Part shown: piece by piece, positions 8,453 through 20,070 of the stretch
Layout: the number at the start of each line of letters is the position of its first letter
Position numbering within the stretch: the first letter of the stretch is position 1
NCBI RefSeq assembly: GCF_007828835.1
Contig: NZ_VIVL01000003.1
Coordinates: 558,001-622,000, forward strand
Origin: Variovorax beijingensis
GTDB taxonomy: Bacteria > Pseudomonadota > Gammaproteobacteria > Burkholderiales > Burkholderiaceae_C
Length of the DNA stretch: 64,000 bases
Direction: 5' to 3'
Translations under genes and position numbers: made by a program
The notes under the pieces: generated by a model
Seen by the model: only the letters and a program-made list of their open reading frames with translations
Told to the model about the DNA's origin: nothing
The model's database searches: none

Positions 8453-10420
8453 TCAGGGCGCGGTCGCGGCAGAGGCCGCCGCCGGCCACGCCACTTCGCT
8501 GGCCACGCGCGGCTTGCCGATCGGCGCGGTGGCCTTGCCGACCTTGATGGCGGCCATGTCGGCCTCGCTCGGGTACTGGTCCATCAGCCAGTAGTCGAAC
8601 ACACGGCGGGCAATGGGCGCCGCCGCGCCTGCGCCCCAGCCTGCGTTCTCGACGATCACCGCCAGCGCGATCTTCGGATCGGTGGCCGGCGCGAAGGCCA
8701 TGAAGAGAGCGTGGTCGCGCTGGTGCTCCTCGAGCGCCTTGGCGTTGTACTTGGTGTTCTGCGCCTGCGTCACGGCCTGCGCGGTCCCGGTCTTGCCCGC
8801 CGCCTGGTAGCCCGCGCCGGCGAACACGCCGCGCGCGGTGCCGCTGGTGACCACGCTGGTCAGGCCCTCGCGGACCACCGCGACGTTGGCCGCGGTGTAG
8901 CCCAGGTTCTCGGCCGGCGGCTGGGGCAGCGGCACCACCTGCCCGCTCACGGTGTTGCGCGTGGCCAGCACGAGGTGCGGCTTGTGCTTGCGGCCACCGT
9001 CGGCCACGATGGCCGTGGCCTGCGCGAGCTGCAGCATCGTGAAGGCGTTGTAGCCCTGCCCGATGCCCAGCGAAATGGTCTCGCCCGCATACCACTTCTT
9101 CTGCTCGGGCCGCTTGTAGGCGTTGCGCTTCCATTCGGTGCTCGGCAGCACGCCGCGCACCTCGCCGCCGAGGTCGATGCCGGTGATCTGGCCGAAGCCC
9201 AGCGGCTTCATGAAGTCGTGGATCAGGTCCACGCCCATTTCGTTGGCCAGCGAGTAGTAGTAGATGTTGCTCGACAGCTGGATCGAACGGCGCATGTCGA
9301 CACCGCCGATGTTGCCTTCGGGACTGCCGAAGCGGTGGCCGCCGAAGTTGAAGTAGCCGGGATCGTTCACCACCACGTTGGGGCCGCGCTTGCCGGTCTG
9401 CAGCGCCGCCAGCGCCATGAAGGGCTTGTAGGTGGAGCCGGGCGGATAGGTGCCGCGCAGCGCGCGGTTCAAGAGCGGCTTGTCGAGCGATTCGGTCAGC
9501 GCCTGCCAGCTCTCGGTGTCGATGCCTTCGACGAACAGGTTCGGGTCGAAGGTGGGCTTGCTCACGAAGGCCAGCACCTCGCCGGTCTTGGGGTCGATGG
9601 CCACCAGCGCGCCGCGGCGGTCGCCGAACATGTCTTCCACCAGCTTCTGCAGCTTGATGTCGAGCGACAACATCACGGTGTTGCCGGGCGTGGCCGGGTG
9701 GCTGGCGAGCCGGCGCACCGCGCGGCCGCCGGCCGAGGTTTCCATCTGCTCGACGCCGGTCTGGCCATGCAGCGTCTTCTCGTAGCTCTGCTCGATGCCG
9801 AGCTTGCCGATGTAGTCGGTGCCCTTGTAGTTGGCCTGGTCTTCCTCGGCCCAGTCTTCCATCGCGGTCTTCTCGCGCTGGTTGATGCGGCCGATGTAGC
9901 CGAGCACGTGCGAGGCCAGCTCGGCGTGCGGATAGTTGCGGAACAGCCGGGCCTTGATCTCCACGCCCGGAAAGCGGTAGCGCTGCGCGGCGAAGCGCGC
10001 GACTTCCTCGTCGCTCAGGCGAGTGCGGATCGGAATGGAGTCGAAGCTGCGCGAGTCTTCCCGCAGGCGCTTGAAGCGGCGGCGGTCGCGCGGCGAGATC
10101 TCGAGCACCTGGGTGAGGCTCTCGATGGTCTCCTCGACGTCGCCCACCTTCGACGGCGTGATCTCCAGCGTGTAGGCCGAATAGTTCGACGCCAGCACGA
10201 TGCCGTTGCGGTCGAGGATCAGGCCGCGGTTGGGCACCACCGGCACGATGGCCGTGCGGTTGCTCTCGGCCTGTTCCGCGAGGTCTTCGTGCCGCACCAC
10301 CTGGAGGTAGATCAGGCGCGCGCACAGCAGGCTGAAGGCGAACAGCACGGCCAAGCCGATCACGACCACGCGGCGCTTGAAGCGCGCGAGGTCGGCGGCG
10401 ACGTTGCGGATTTCGGTCAT
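8453..10420 (-). CDS. mrdA: Penicillin-binding protein 2 (elongasome transpeptidase)
   Basis: 655 residues. The inner-membrane anchor is at about 18-38, followed by the pedestal region and the transpeptidase domain. The active-site motif is STYK (S329, K332), with SSN further on and KTGTAQ near residue 560. PBP2 cross-links peptidoglycan during cell elongation together with RodA and MreBCD. It is the last gene of the mre operon, 77 bp after mreD. rodA, which usually follows, is absent here; the next gene is fahA on the other strand. Confidence 0.96.
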   Translation of the reverse strand: MTEIRNVAADLARFKRRVVVIGLAVLFAFSLLCARLIYLQVVRHEDLAEQAESNRTAIVPVVPNRGLILDRNGIVLASNYSAYTLEITPSKVGDVEETIESLTQVLEISPRDRRRFKRLREDSRSFDSIPIRTRLSDEEVARFAAQRYRFPGVEIKARLFRNYPHAELASHVLGYIGRINQREKTAMEDWAEEDQANYKGTDYIGKLGIEQSYEKTLHGQTGVEQMETSAGGRAVRRLASHPATPGNTVMLSLDIKLQKLVEDMFGDRRGALVAIDPKTGEVLAFVSKPTFDPNLFVEGIDTESWQALTESLDKPLLNRALRGTYPPGSTYKPFMALAALQTGKRGPNVVVNDPGYFNFGGHRFGSPEGNIGGVDMRRSIQLSSNIYYYSLANEMGVDLIHDFMKPLGFGQITGIDLGGEVRGVLPSTEWKRNAYKRPEQKKWYAGETISLGIGQGYNAFTMLQLAQATAIVADGGRKHKPHLVLATRNTVSGQVVPLPQPPAENLGYTAANVAVVREGLTSVVTSGTARGVFAGAGYQAAGKTGTAQAVTQAQNTKYNAKALEEHQRDHALFMAFAPATDPKIALAVIVENAGWGAGAAAPIARRVFDYWLMDQYPSEADMAAIKVGKATAPIGKPRVASEVAWPAAASAATAP

Positions 10421-10497
10421 GGCGGCGGAGCTGCGAGCTTAGGCGCCGGCCGTGGCCATGGCAAATGCCGGGAATGAAAGACCGGGGTGCGCCATGG

Positions 10498-11019
10498 CTA
10501 CAGCGGACGATTCTCGTCGGGGTCCGGCGTGCGAAGCTGCGGCGCGAGCAGCAAGGCGGTGGCCAGCGGCCACAGCGCAGCCTCCAGCGCCGGCGAGATC
10601 AGCACGCTCCAGCCCGGGAACACGCCGCCGCCGACCATCCGCGTGATCACCTCGATCAGCTGCGACAGCGCAAAGAGCGGCAGCACCTGCAGCGCCTGCG
10701 AGGCCACCGGGTACCAGAGCAGGCGCCGGTGGATGGTGATCGCGAAGAAGCCCAGCGTGGTGTAGGACAGCGCATGCTGGCCCAGCATCGACGACTGGTG
10801 CACGTCCATGCACAGCCCGAAGACGAAGGCCGCGCCAATGCCCACGCGCATCGGCTGGTGCACGCCCCAGAACACGATGGCCAGCGCGAGCAGGTCGGGC
10901 ATCCAGGCGGCGCGGCCGATCGGGATCATGTTGATGAGCAGCGCCGCCACCAGGCTCGCCCACATGAACAGCGGGCTCACGGGCAGCAGGAGCTGCTGTT
11001 GTCCTGGACGCTTGATCAT
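10498..11019 (-). CDS. mreD: Rod shape-determining protein MreD
   Basis: 173 residues, a small polytopic membrane protein with about five hydrophobic segments. Its start begins MIKRPGQQQLLLPVSP, and the internal FGLCMDVHQSSMLGQHAL segment is typical of MreD. The ATG (11019-11017) overlaps the mreC stop as ATGA. It works with MreC and MreB in the elongation machinery. Confidence 0.93.
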   Translation of the reverse strand: MIKRPGQQQLLLPVSPLFMWASLVAALLINMIPIGRAAWMPDLLALAIVFWGVHQPMRVGIGAAFVFGLCMDVHQSSMLGQHALSYTTLGFFAITIHRRLLWYPVASQALQVLPLFALSQLIEVITRMVGGGVFPGWSVLISPALEAALWPLATALLLAPQLRTPDPDENRPL

Positions 11020-11987
11020 CGGGCGCGCTCCGCGGCTTTCTTGTCGGCCTTGTCCGTTGTCTTGCCGGCCGGCTTGGCCTCGGGCTTCTTGCGCACCGCG
11101 GCGGCGGGCGCCGGGGCCGGCGGCGCCGACGGCGCCCCCGTGGGCGCGAGCACCAGCACGTAGCGCGCGGCCGTCACGCGGGCCAGCGGCACGCAGTAGA
11201 TGCGCGCAAAGGCCGAATCGGCGCGGCGCTCGATGCGCTCGATCTTCGCCACCGGCAGGCCGGGCGGGTAGACGCCGTCGACGCCGCTGGTGGACAGCAG
11301 GTCGCCCTCCTGCAGGTCGGCATTGGCGGCCATGAAGCGCAGTTCCAGTCCGCCGCCATGCGCCGACGCGTCGCCGAAGGCCACGCTGCGCACGCCGGTG
11401 CGGGTGTTCTGCACGGGAATGGAAAGATCGCGGTCGATCACCAGCGTGACCTCGCTCGTGAAGGGCTGCACCTGCGTCACCTGTCCCAGCACGCCGTGCG
11501 CGTCGATCACGGGCGAGCCGGCGGCCACGCCCTGGGTGAGCCCCTGGTCGATGACGATCTTGCGCGTGTAGGGGTCGGCCGCGTCGTACAGCACCTCGGC
11601 CGCGCGGCCCGGGGCCTGGGTGGTCTGGCGCAGCTCGAGCAGCGCGCGCAGCCGCGCGTTGTCCTGCGCGAGCGTGTCGGCCTGGCTCGCGCGCTCGGCC
11701 TGCAGCATGAGCGCCTTGCGCGCCTCGTCCTCGTTGCGCTGGGCCGCCTGCAGGTCTTCGAAATAGCGGCCGCCGCCCACCACCAGCTGCACCGGCTTGA
11801 GCGCCAGCCACTGCACCGGATAGAGCACCGCGCCCACGGCCGCGCGCAGCGGCTGCACCAGGTGGAAGCGCGCGTCGGCCACCATCAGGAACAGCGAGAG
11901 CGCGCCGAAGAAGATCAGCTTGCTGAGCGCCGACTGCCCCTGGTTGAACAGGGGTGGGGCTGTGCGATCGAGCGTGCCCAAGGGCAT
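11016..11987 (-). CDS. mreC: Rod shape-determining protein MreC
   Basis: 323 residues. One membrane segment lies near residues 24-45, then a coiled coil (about 75-115) and the periplasmic beta domain, with GVLGQVTQVQPFTSEVTLVID as a family-typical stretch. The C-terminus is a low-complexity Ala/Pro/Lys tail. The ATG at 11987 (MPLGTLDRTAPPLF) is preferred; an upstream start at 12122 would run through the terminator and the end of mreB. Translation is coupled to mreD. Confidence 0.94.
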   Translation of the reverse strand: MPLGTLDRTAPPLFNQGQSALSKLIFFGALSLFLMVADARFHLVQPLRAAVGAVLYPVQWLALKPVQLVVGGGRYFEDLQAAQRNEDEARKALMLQAERASQADTLAQDNARLRALLELRQTTQAPGRAAEVLYDAADPYTRKIVIDQGLTQGVAAGSPVIDAHGVLGQVTQVQPFTSEVTLVIDRDLSIPVQNTRTGVRSVAFGDASAHGGGLELRFMAANADLQEGDLLSTSGVDGVYPPGLPVAKIERIERRADSAFARIYCVPLARVTAARYVLVLAPTGAPSAPPAPAPAAAVRKKPEAKPAGKTTDKADKKAAERAR

Positions 11988-12021
11988 GGTTCGGACCTGG
12001 CTGTGTGCAACGTCAGATGGC

Positions 12022-12053
12022 AAAAAAGCCGGCCTGCGCAAGCAGAGGCCGGC
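12022..12053 (-). terminator. Intrinsic terminator after mreB
   Basis: On the minus strand GCCGGCCT (12053-12046), a 10-nt loop and AGGCCGGC (12035-12028) form a perfect 8-bp stem followed at once by six T. It begins 20 bp after the mreB stop, inside the mreB-mreC gap. It should end much of the mreB transcript and lower mreC-mreD-mrdA expression. Confidence 0.85.
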
Positions 12054-12072
12054 CGATGATGGCTTGCGCCTC

Positions 12073-13627
<1,555 letters not shown>

Positions 13628-13631
<4 letters not shown>

Positions 13632-15118
13632 GCGGCGAACTGCACCAGATGGGCGTGGCCGCCCTTGCCAAGGCCCTGGCCGAGCGCAAGGTTTCGGCCG
13701 TCGAGGCCTCGCAGGTCTTCCTTGGCCGCATGAAGGCCCACGAATCGCTCGGCACCTTCGTCGACGTGAACGAAGAGGTCACGCTGGCCCAGGCCCGCGC
13801 GGCCGACGCGCTGATCGCGGCCGGCAATGCGCCCGCGCTGGCCGGCGTGCCGATCGCGCACAAGGACATCTTCACCACCACCGACTTCGCCACCACCGCC
13901 GGCTCGAAGATGCTCGCGGGCTACCGCTCGCCCTTCGACGCCACCGTGGTCAAGCGCCTGGCCGAGGCCGGCGCCGTCACGCTGGGCAAGCTCAGCTGCG
14001 ACGAGTTCGCGATGGGCTCGGCCAACGAGAATGTCGCCGTGCCCGCCGTGGGCCACGACAGGGCCGTGCCCGTGCAGAACCCGTGGAACCGCGAGCGCAT
14101 TCCGGGCGGCTCGTCCGGCGCCAGCGCGGCTGCAGTCGCGGCGCGCCTGGCCCCCGCGGCCACCGGCACCGATACCGGCGGCTCGATCCGCCAGCCGGCC
14201 TCGTTCTGCGGCATCACCGGCATCAAACCGACCTACGGCCGCGCCTCGCGCTACGGCATGGTGGCCTTCGCGTCCAGCCTCGACCAGGCCGGCCCGATGG
14301 CCCGTTCGGCCGAGGACTGCGCGCTGCTGCTGTCGGCCTTCTGCGGCCCCGACCTCGACCGCGACTCGACCTCGCTCGACAAGCCCGCCGAAGACTTCGG
14401 CCGCTCGCTCGGCGACTCGCTCGACGGCCTGCGCATCGGCGTGCCCAAGGAATTCTTCGGCGCAGGCGTGGCGCCCGGCGTGCGCGCGGCCGTCGATGCC
14501 GCGCTCGCGCAGTACGAGAAGCTCGGCGCGAAGCGCGTCGAGGTGTCGCTGCCGCTCACGGAGCTCTCGATACCCGTGTACTACATCCTGGCCGCGGCCG
14601 AGGCCTCGAGCAACCTGAGCCGCTTCGACGGCGTCAAGTTCGGCCACCGCGCGAAACAGTACAAGGACCTGGCCGAGATGTACGAGCGCACGCGCGCCGA
14701 AGGCTTCGGCGACGAGGTGAAGCGCCGCATCATGATCGGCACCTACGTGCTGAGCCACGGCTACTACGACGCCTACTACCTGCAGGCGCAGAAGGTGCGC
14801 CGCATGATCGCCGACGACTTCCAGCAGGCCTTCAGGCAGTGCGACGTGATCGCCGGACCGGCCGCGCCGACCACCGCCTGGAAGATCGGCGAGCACGGCG
14901 GCGACCCGGTGGCCGACTACCTGGCCGACATCTTCACGCTGCCCGCCTCGCTGGCCGGCCTGCCCGGCATGAGCGTGCCCGCGGGCTTCGATGAAAACGG
15001 CATGCCCGTGGGCCTGCAAATGATCGGCAACTACTTCGGCGAAGCGAAGCTGCTGAACGCGGCGCACCGCTTCCAGCAGGCCACCGACTGGCACACGCGC
15101 ACGCCGGAGGGATTCTGA
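13628..15118 (+). CDS. gatA: Asp/Glu-tRNA amidotransferase subunit A
   Basis: 496 residues. The amidase-signature subunit releases ammonia from glutamine. The Ser-cisSer-Lys triad can be seen: Lys near 78 (IAHKDIF), the Gly/Ser loop [16 protein letters not shown] near 160, and [14 protein letters not shown] near 182 containing the nucleophile Ser. It starts inside the end of gatC and ends one base before the gatB start codon. Confidence 0.97.
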
Positions 15119-15119
15119 A

Positions 15120-16610
15120 ATGAGCGAACCCGTGAACACTTTCGAAGCACAGCAAGAAGGCCGCCCGACCGGCCCGCTGGTGCGCGGCTATGAAGTCATC
15201 ATCGGCTTCGAGACGCACGCCCAGCTCTCGACCGCGAGCAAGATCTTCAGCCGCGCCTCCACCGCCTTCGGCGCCGAGCCCAACACGCAGGCCTGCGCGG
15301 TCGACCTGGCGCTGCCCGGCACGCTGCCCGTGATGAACAAGGGCGCGGTCGAGCGCGCCATCAAGCTGGGCCTCGCGCTCGGCTCGCACATTGCGCCGCG
15401 CAGCGTGTTCGCGCGCAAGAACTACTTCTACCCCGACCTGCCCAAGGGCTACCAGATCAGCCAGTACGAGATCCCGGTCGTGCAGGGCGGCGCCGTCTCG
15501 TTCTTCCTCGGCCAGGAAAAGAAGACCGTGCGCCTGGTGCGCGCCCACCTCGAGGAAGACGCGGGCAAGTCGCTGCACGAGAACTTCATCGGCCAGAGCG
15601 GCATCGACCTGAACCGCGCGGGCACGCCGCTCCTGGAGATCGTGACCGAGCCCGACATGCGCTCCACCGCCGAGGCCGTGGCCTATGCGCGCGAGCTGCA
15701 CAAGATCGTCACCTGGATCGGCATCTGCGACGGCAACATGCAGGAAGGAAGCTTCCGCTGCGACGCCAACGTGTCGGTGCGCAAGCCCGGTGAGAAGCTC
15801 GGCACGCGGCGCGAGATCAAGAACCTGAACAGCTTCAAGTTCATGCAGCAGGCGATCGACTACGAGATCAACTCGCAGATCAACGAGCTGGAAGACGGCC
15901 GCAAGATCGAGCAGGCCACGGTGCTGTTCGACCCCGACACCGGCGAGACGCGCACCATGCGCACCAAGGAAGACGCGGCCGACTACCGCTACTTCCCCGA
16001 CCCGGACCTGCCGCCGCTCGCCATCGAGGCCGAGTGGATCGAGCGCGTGCGCGCCACCATGCCCGAGCTGCCGCGCGCCATGGCCGAGCGCTATGTGCGC
16101 GACCACGGCATGTCCGAATACGACGCGGCGCAGCTCACGCAGAGCCCGGCGCTCGCACGCTATTTCGACGACGCGGTGAAGGCGGGTGCCACGCCCAAGC
16201 TCGCGAGCAACTGGATCACCGGCGAAATGGCGCGCCGCCTGAATGCGCAGGAGATCGGCATCGACGCCGCGCCGGTCACGGCGCAGCAACTGGCGCAGCT
16301 GGTCGGGCGCATTGCCGACGGCACGCTGCCCAACAATGCGGCGCGCCAGGTGTTCGACGCGCTCTGGACCGGCGAAGGCAGCGATGTCGACGCCATCATC
16401 GAGGCCAAGGACCTGAAGCCCATGAGCGACACCGGCGCGCTCGACAGGATCCTGGACGAGGTGATCGCAAAGAACGCGAAGAACGTCGAGGAGTACCGCG
16501 GCGGCAAGGAAAAGGCCCTCAACGGCCTCGTGGGCCAGGTGATGAAGGCCAGCGGCGGCAAGGCGAACCCGGCCCAGGTGACCGGACTGCTCAAGGCAAA
16601 GCTGGGCTGA
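15120..16610 (+). CDS. gatB: Asp/Glu-tRNA amidotransferase subunit B
   Basis: 496 residues. GatB activates the mischarged tRNA with ATP and transfers the ammonia. Family motifs include [33 protein letters not shown] and [14 protein letters not shown]; the C-terminal part is the YqeY-like tRNA-binding tail. It closes the gatCAB operon. Confidence 0.97.
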   Translation: MSEPVNTFEAQQEGRPTGPLVRGYEVIIGFETHAQLSTASKIFSRASTAFGAEPNTQACAVDLALPGTLPVMNKGAVERAIKLGLALGSHIAPRSVFARKNYFYPDLPKGYQISQYEIPVVQGGAVSFFLGQEKKTVRLVRAHLEEDAGKSLHENFIGQSGIDLNRAGTPLLEIVTEPDMRSTAEAVAYARELHKIVTWIGICDGNMQEGSFRCDANVSVRKPGEKLGTRREIKNLNSFKFMQQAIDYEINSQINELEDGRKIEQATVLFDPDTGETRTMRTKEDAADYRYFPDPDLPPLAIEAEWIERVRATMPELPRAMAERYVRDHGMSEYDAAQLTQSPALARYFDDAVKAGATPKLASNWITGEMARRLNAQEIGIDAAPVTAQQLAQLVGRIADGTLPNNAARQVFDALWTGEGSDVDAIIEAKDLKPMSDTGALDRILDEVIAKNAKNVEEYRGGKEKALNGLVGQVMKASGGKANPAQVTGLLKAKLG

Positions 16611-16619
16611 CGCCGGCCC

Positions 16620-17297
16620 TCAGCGTTTGCTGACGCCGTTCTGGGGAGACCAGAGCTGCTTGAGGCGCGCGCGCTCCTCGTCGAAGCGCGCGTTGACGCG
16701 CTTCTTCTCGTCTTCCTGCTCGCCGATGAAGCGGTTCTGCACCGCCACGCTCTGCGCGTTGTCCTCGAGCTTGCGGCGCACGGCGCCGGGCGCCTTGCTC
16801 ACGTCGTGCTTGTAGAACTCCAGCTCCTCGTCGATTCGCTTCCGGTCTTCGGCCAGCTCGACGAGGCGCTTCTTCGCGGCCTGGATCACCGCATCGATCT
16901 GCACCAGCGCCTCGGCGCGCTCGCGGTCATGCACCTCGGCGTTGGGATAGCGCACCAGCAGCGCGCGCTCGCGGCGGCGCTCGTCGGTCAGGCGCGCGGC
17001 CTGCAATGCGGCCTCGCGGGCGCGGTCTTCGCGCTCGGCCAGTTCTCGGGCGGTGTACGTGGGCTCGATGCGGCGGCGCGTGGTGCCGCTCGGGCTCAGT
17101 TCGCGCTGCTCGCGGTCGATGCATTCGGCAATCGGGCGGTCGGCCGTGAGGGTGCGGCCGCGTGCATCGGTGCACGAATAGATGCCCGCGGCCGGCGCCG
17201 GTGCGGGCTGCGCCGGGGCCGCGCCGGCCCACAGTGCCATCAGCAGCAGCACCCACGGGGCTGCGAACGGCCGGGCCGCCAGGTCGAGTTTGCGCAT
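16620..17297 (-). CDS. DUF4124-type periplasmic protein with coiled coil
   Basis: 225 residues from ATG 17297 (a GTG two codons earlier is possible). A signal peptide of about 28 residues ends near APAQP. A short domain follows with IYSCTDARGRTLTADRP, the DUF4124 pattern seen in many betaproteobacterial exported proteins. The remainder (about 65-220) is highly charged and helical, predicted coiled coil, with EREDRAREAALQAARLTDE repeats of charge. Function unknown. It is convergent with gatB and ends 9 bp from it. Confidence 0.72.
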   Translation of the reverse strand: MRKLDLAARPFAAPWVLLLMALWAGAAPAQPAPAPAAGIYSCTDARGRTLTADRPIAECIDREQRELSPSGTTRRRIEPTYTARELAEREDRAREAALQAARLTDERRRERALLVRYPNAEVHDRERAEALVQIDAVIQAAKKRLVELAEDRKRIDEELEFYKHDVSKAPGAVRRKLEDNAQSVAVQNRFIGEQEDEKKRVNARFDEERARLKQLWSPQNGVSKR

Positions 17298-17313
17298 GGG
17301 CACGGCGTCGGTC

Positions 17314-17997
17314 TCAGCTGGCGCCGTAGCGCGCCCGGTAGGCGAGCACCCGCTCGCGATGCACGCCGAGGTCGGCGGCGGCGCTGCCCGAGAGATAGTT
17401 CAGCAGGTCGTCGAGCGTGGCAATGGCCACCACCTGCAGGCCCAGCTGGTTGCGCACGTACTGCACGGCGCTGTGGTCCACGTCGACGCCGTTCTCGGTG
17501 GCTTTTTCCTGCCGGTCGAGCGCAATGGCCACGGCGTGCGGCGTGGCGCCCGCGGCTTCGATGGCGGCAATGGATTCGCGCACCGCGGTGCCGGCCGACA
17601 TCACGTCGTCGACGATCAGCACGCGGCCCTTGAGCGGCGCGCCGACCAGGTTGCCACCCTCGCCGTGCGCCTTGGCTTCCTTGCGGTTGTAGGCAAAGGG
17701 ATGGTTGCGCCCGCGCCGGGCCAGTTCGGCCGCCACCGTGGCGCCCAGCGGAATGCCCTTGTAGGCGGGGCCGAAGATCATGTCGAACTCGACGCCGCTC
17801 TCGATCAGCCGGTCTGCATAGAATCCGGCGAGCCGCGCGATCTTGGCGCCGTCGTCGAAGAGCCCCGAATTGAAGAAATAAGGACTCATGCGACCGGCCT
17901 TGGTCTTGAACTCGCCGAAGCGCAGCACCCCTGCGTCGAGCGCGAACTGGACGAAATCCTGCGCCACCGCACTGCCTTGCACACCATCTACAGCCAT
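17314..17997 (-). CDS. pyrE: Orotate phosphoribosyltransferase
   Basis: 227 residues. It joins orotate and PRPP to give OMP in pyrimidine synthesis. The PRPP loop VLIVDDVMSAGTA is at about 123-135, and FGPAYKGIPLGATVA is the other family mark. The start MAVDGVQ has AAGGA 8-9 nt upstream. A much longer open frame reaches 19386 but only by running antisense to two other genes. Its start codon is 12 bp from the divergent exonuclease gene. Confidence 0.96.
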   Translation of the reverse strand: MAVDGVQGSAVAQDFVQFALDAGVLRFGEFKTKAGRMSPYFFNSGLFDDGAKIARLAGFYADRLIESGVEFDMIFGPAYKGIPLGATVAAELARRGRNHPFAYNRKEAKAHGEGGNLVGAPLKGRVLIVDDVMSAGTAVRESIAAIEAAGATPHAVAIALDRQEKATENGVDVDHSAVQYVRNQLGLQVVAIATLDDLLNYLSGSAAADLGVHRERVLAYRARYGAS

Positions 17998-18009
17998 CGG
18001 GAATTCCTT

Positions 18010-18813
18010 GTGTTCAAACTGACCAGCCTCAATCTCAATGGCCTGCGTTCGGCCGCCACGAAGGGGGTGGCGGACTGGGTGGCCGAACTTGCGCCGGATT
18101 GTATTTGCATGCAGGAGATCCGGGTGCAGGCGAGCGACATCGAAGGCCGATTCGAGGAAATGGCCGGCCTCAAGGGCCATTTCCACTTCGCCGAGAAAAA
18201 AGGCTACGCCGGCACCGCGATCTACACCAGGCACGCGCCGAGCGCCGTGGTGGTGGGCTGGGGAGACGCCGAATTCGATGCCGAGGGCCGCTACCTCGAA
18301 CTGCGCTTCGACACGCCCAAACGCAAGCTCTCGATCATCAGCTGCTACTTCCCGAGCGGCAGTTCGGGCGAGGAGCGGCAGGAAGCCAAGTTCCGCTTCC
18401 TGAAGGGCTTCTTCCCGCACCTCATCGCGCTCAAGAAGGAGCGCGAATTCATCCTTTGCGGCGACATCAACATCGCCCACAAGGAAATCGACCTCAAGAA
18501 CTGGCGCGGCAACCAGAAGAACAGCGGCTTCCTGCCCGAGGAGCGCGCCTGGATGACCCGGCTGCTGGACGCCGGCGCCGACGGCGCGGGCCTGGTGGAC
18601 GTCTACCGCCTGCTCAAGCCCGACACCACGGCCGAGGCCTACACCTGGTGGAGCAACCGCGGCCAGGCCTACGCGAACAACGTGGGATGGCGGCTGGACT
18701 ACCACCTGGCCACGCCGGCCCTGGGCGCGCTGGCGCGCAGCGAGCAGATCTACAAGACCATCAAGTTCAGCGACCATGCGCCGATCACGGTGGACTACGA
18801 CTTCACGCTGTAG
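18010..18813 (+). CDS. Exonuclease III family AP endonuclease
   Basis: 267 residues from a GTG start. It should cut DNA at abasic sites and trim 3' ends. Catalytic motifs of the family are present in order: LTSLNLNGLRSA (Asn), CMQEIRV (Glu), CGDINIAHKEIDL (Asp-x-Asn), WRLDYHLATP and SDHAPI (Asp-His). The GTG is the only sensible start: pyrE begins 12 bp upstream on the other strand, so its ribosome site (weak GGGAA) lies over the pyrE start. Confidence 0.92.
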   Translation: MFKLTSLNLNGLRSAATKGVADWVAELAPDCICMQEIRVQASDIEGRFEEMAGLKGHFHFAEKKGYAGTAIYTRHAPSAVVVGWGDAEFDAEGRYLELRFDTPKRKLSIISCYFPSGSSGEERQEAKFRFLKGFFPHLIALKKEREFILCGDINIAHKEIDLKNWRGNQKNSGFLPEERAWMTRLLDAGADGAGLVDVYRLLKPDTTAEAYTWWSNRGQAYANNVGWRLDYHLATPALGALARSEQIYKTIKFSDHAPITVDYDFTL

Positions 18814-18825
18814 CCGCGCCGGCCG

Positions 18826-20070
18826 ATGCCGCTGACCACGCCCGTCGCCGATCCCGCGCCACCGGCAGCCTACCTGCCGCGCGACGTCGTGAACGCGCCC
18901 GAGGTCAAGGCGGCCATCGCACGCCGCAGCAGCGAGCGCGGCGACGACGCCGACATGGCGGCCTGGCTGCGCAATCATTTCTTTCGCTGGGCCATCGGCA
19001 GCTTCGAGCACGTGCTGACGGTGCACTCGATGGCCGATTACCTCGCGGCCGCAGGCCCCGCAAAGCCGGTGCCCGACTGGCTGGCCAGGCGATTGCAGCC
19101 GCGCGCCGATGCGCAGCCCCCGGCCTGCCACTACCTCGACCCCGACCATCTGCTGCTGATCGAGCGCGAGCGCGTGCTGGTGGAGTTCCTGCGCGCGCGG
19201 CGCGGCACGCGGCTCGAGCAGAAGCTGCAGCGCATCACCTGCTTCATGGCCCTGGCGATGTGGGAGCGGGAGCACCAGCGCATGCAGGCGCGGCGCAGCA
19301 AGGGCTGGGTGCCCAGCAGCGGGCTCGCGCTGCGCGAAGTGCTGCGCACGCCCAACGGCACCTTCTTCGAGTTCGATGGCAGCCATTCAGCGCTGCGCGA
19401 AGAGATGGCCTACGAGTCCTACCACATGCAGCACTGCCTCGGACAGTTCGCGAGCCTGAAGAAGCTCAGCGGCGGCTATGGCGAGCAGTACGCGCAGGCC
19501 GCGCAGGACGGCCGGCTGCGTCTTTTCACCTTGCGCAGCGCGGGCAACCTGCCGCATGTGACGATCAGCTTCGGCGTGGCCGCCGACGGCCTGCGGGTGG
19601 ACCAGATCAAGGGCAAGCAGAACCGCCACCCGGTGCGCAAGTACGCCGACGACGTGCTTCAGTTCCTGCGCACCCTGCCGCCGCGCGGCGAACGCCATGC
19701 CGATTGCGAAGGCATGGGCCTGGTGTTCGAGCCCGATGCGTCCGCGCCGGCCGGAGGCGCCGCGGCCGGCCAGTGGAAATTCGTGACCGACGTGGCCGAC
19801 GCCGGCTTCCTGCTCAGCGTGATGAGTGCCAACTTCCACCTGATCGAACACTTCGAACGCCCGCCGGCGGCACTGCAATGGCTGCTGCTGCGCATTGCGC
19901 CCCACGAACTGGACCGGCTGCGGTACGTCGATCCGGCCGTCGCCGCGGCCGCGCGCCTGACCCTGCCCGAAAAATCCCTGCCACCCATGCTGCGCGACCT
20001 GCCGACCGCCGCCTGCGAGATCGAAGGCATTCCGCTCACGGCCATCGTCCCGGGCGCGCTGCCATGCTGA
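18826..20070 (+). CDS. PcfJ-like domain protein
   Basis: 414 residues. The central part carries the set of motifs I associate with PcfJ-like proteins: MQHCLGQFA near 200, then LFTLRSAGNLPHVTISF, then VDQIKGKQNRHPVRKYADDV near 255-275. The N-terminal 180 residues are helical and the C-terminal 120 are unassigned. PcfJ-like proteins are known from conjugative and phage-like DNA but their function is unclear. It sits 12 bp after the exonuclease gene and overlaps the next gene (ATG inside its last codons), which suggests one transcript with the DUF1266 and DUF4034 genes. Confidence 0.6.
   Translation: MPLTTPVADPAPPAAYLPRDVVNAPEVKAAIARRSSERGDDADMAAWLRNHFFRWAIGSFEHVLTVHSMADYLAAAGPAKPVPDWLARRLQPRADAQPPACHYLDPDHLLLIERERVLVEFLRARRGTRLEQKLQRITCFMALAMWEREHQRMQARRSKGWVPSSGLALREVLRTPNGTFFEFDGSHSALREEMAYESYHMQHCLGQFASLKKLSGGYGEQYAQAAQDGRLRLFTLRSAGNLPHVTISFGVAADGLRVDQIKGKQNRHPVRKYADDVLQFLRTLPPRGERHADCEGMGLVFEPDASAPAGGAAAGQWKFVTDVADAGFLLSVMSANFHLIEHFERPPAALQWLLLRIAPHELDRLRYVDPAVAAAARLTLPEKSLPPMLRDLPTAACEIEGIPLTAIVPGALPC

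Noticed and set aside
7475..10477. A 1000-residue open frame on the plus strand
   Set aside because: It crosses fahA out of frame and mrdA antisense; no family features.
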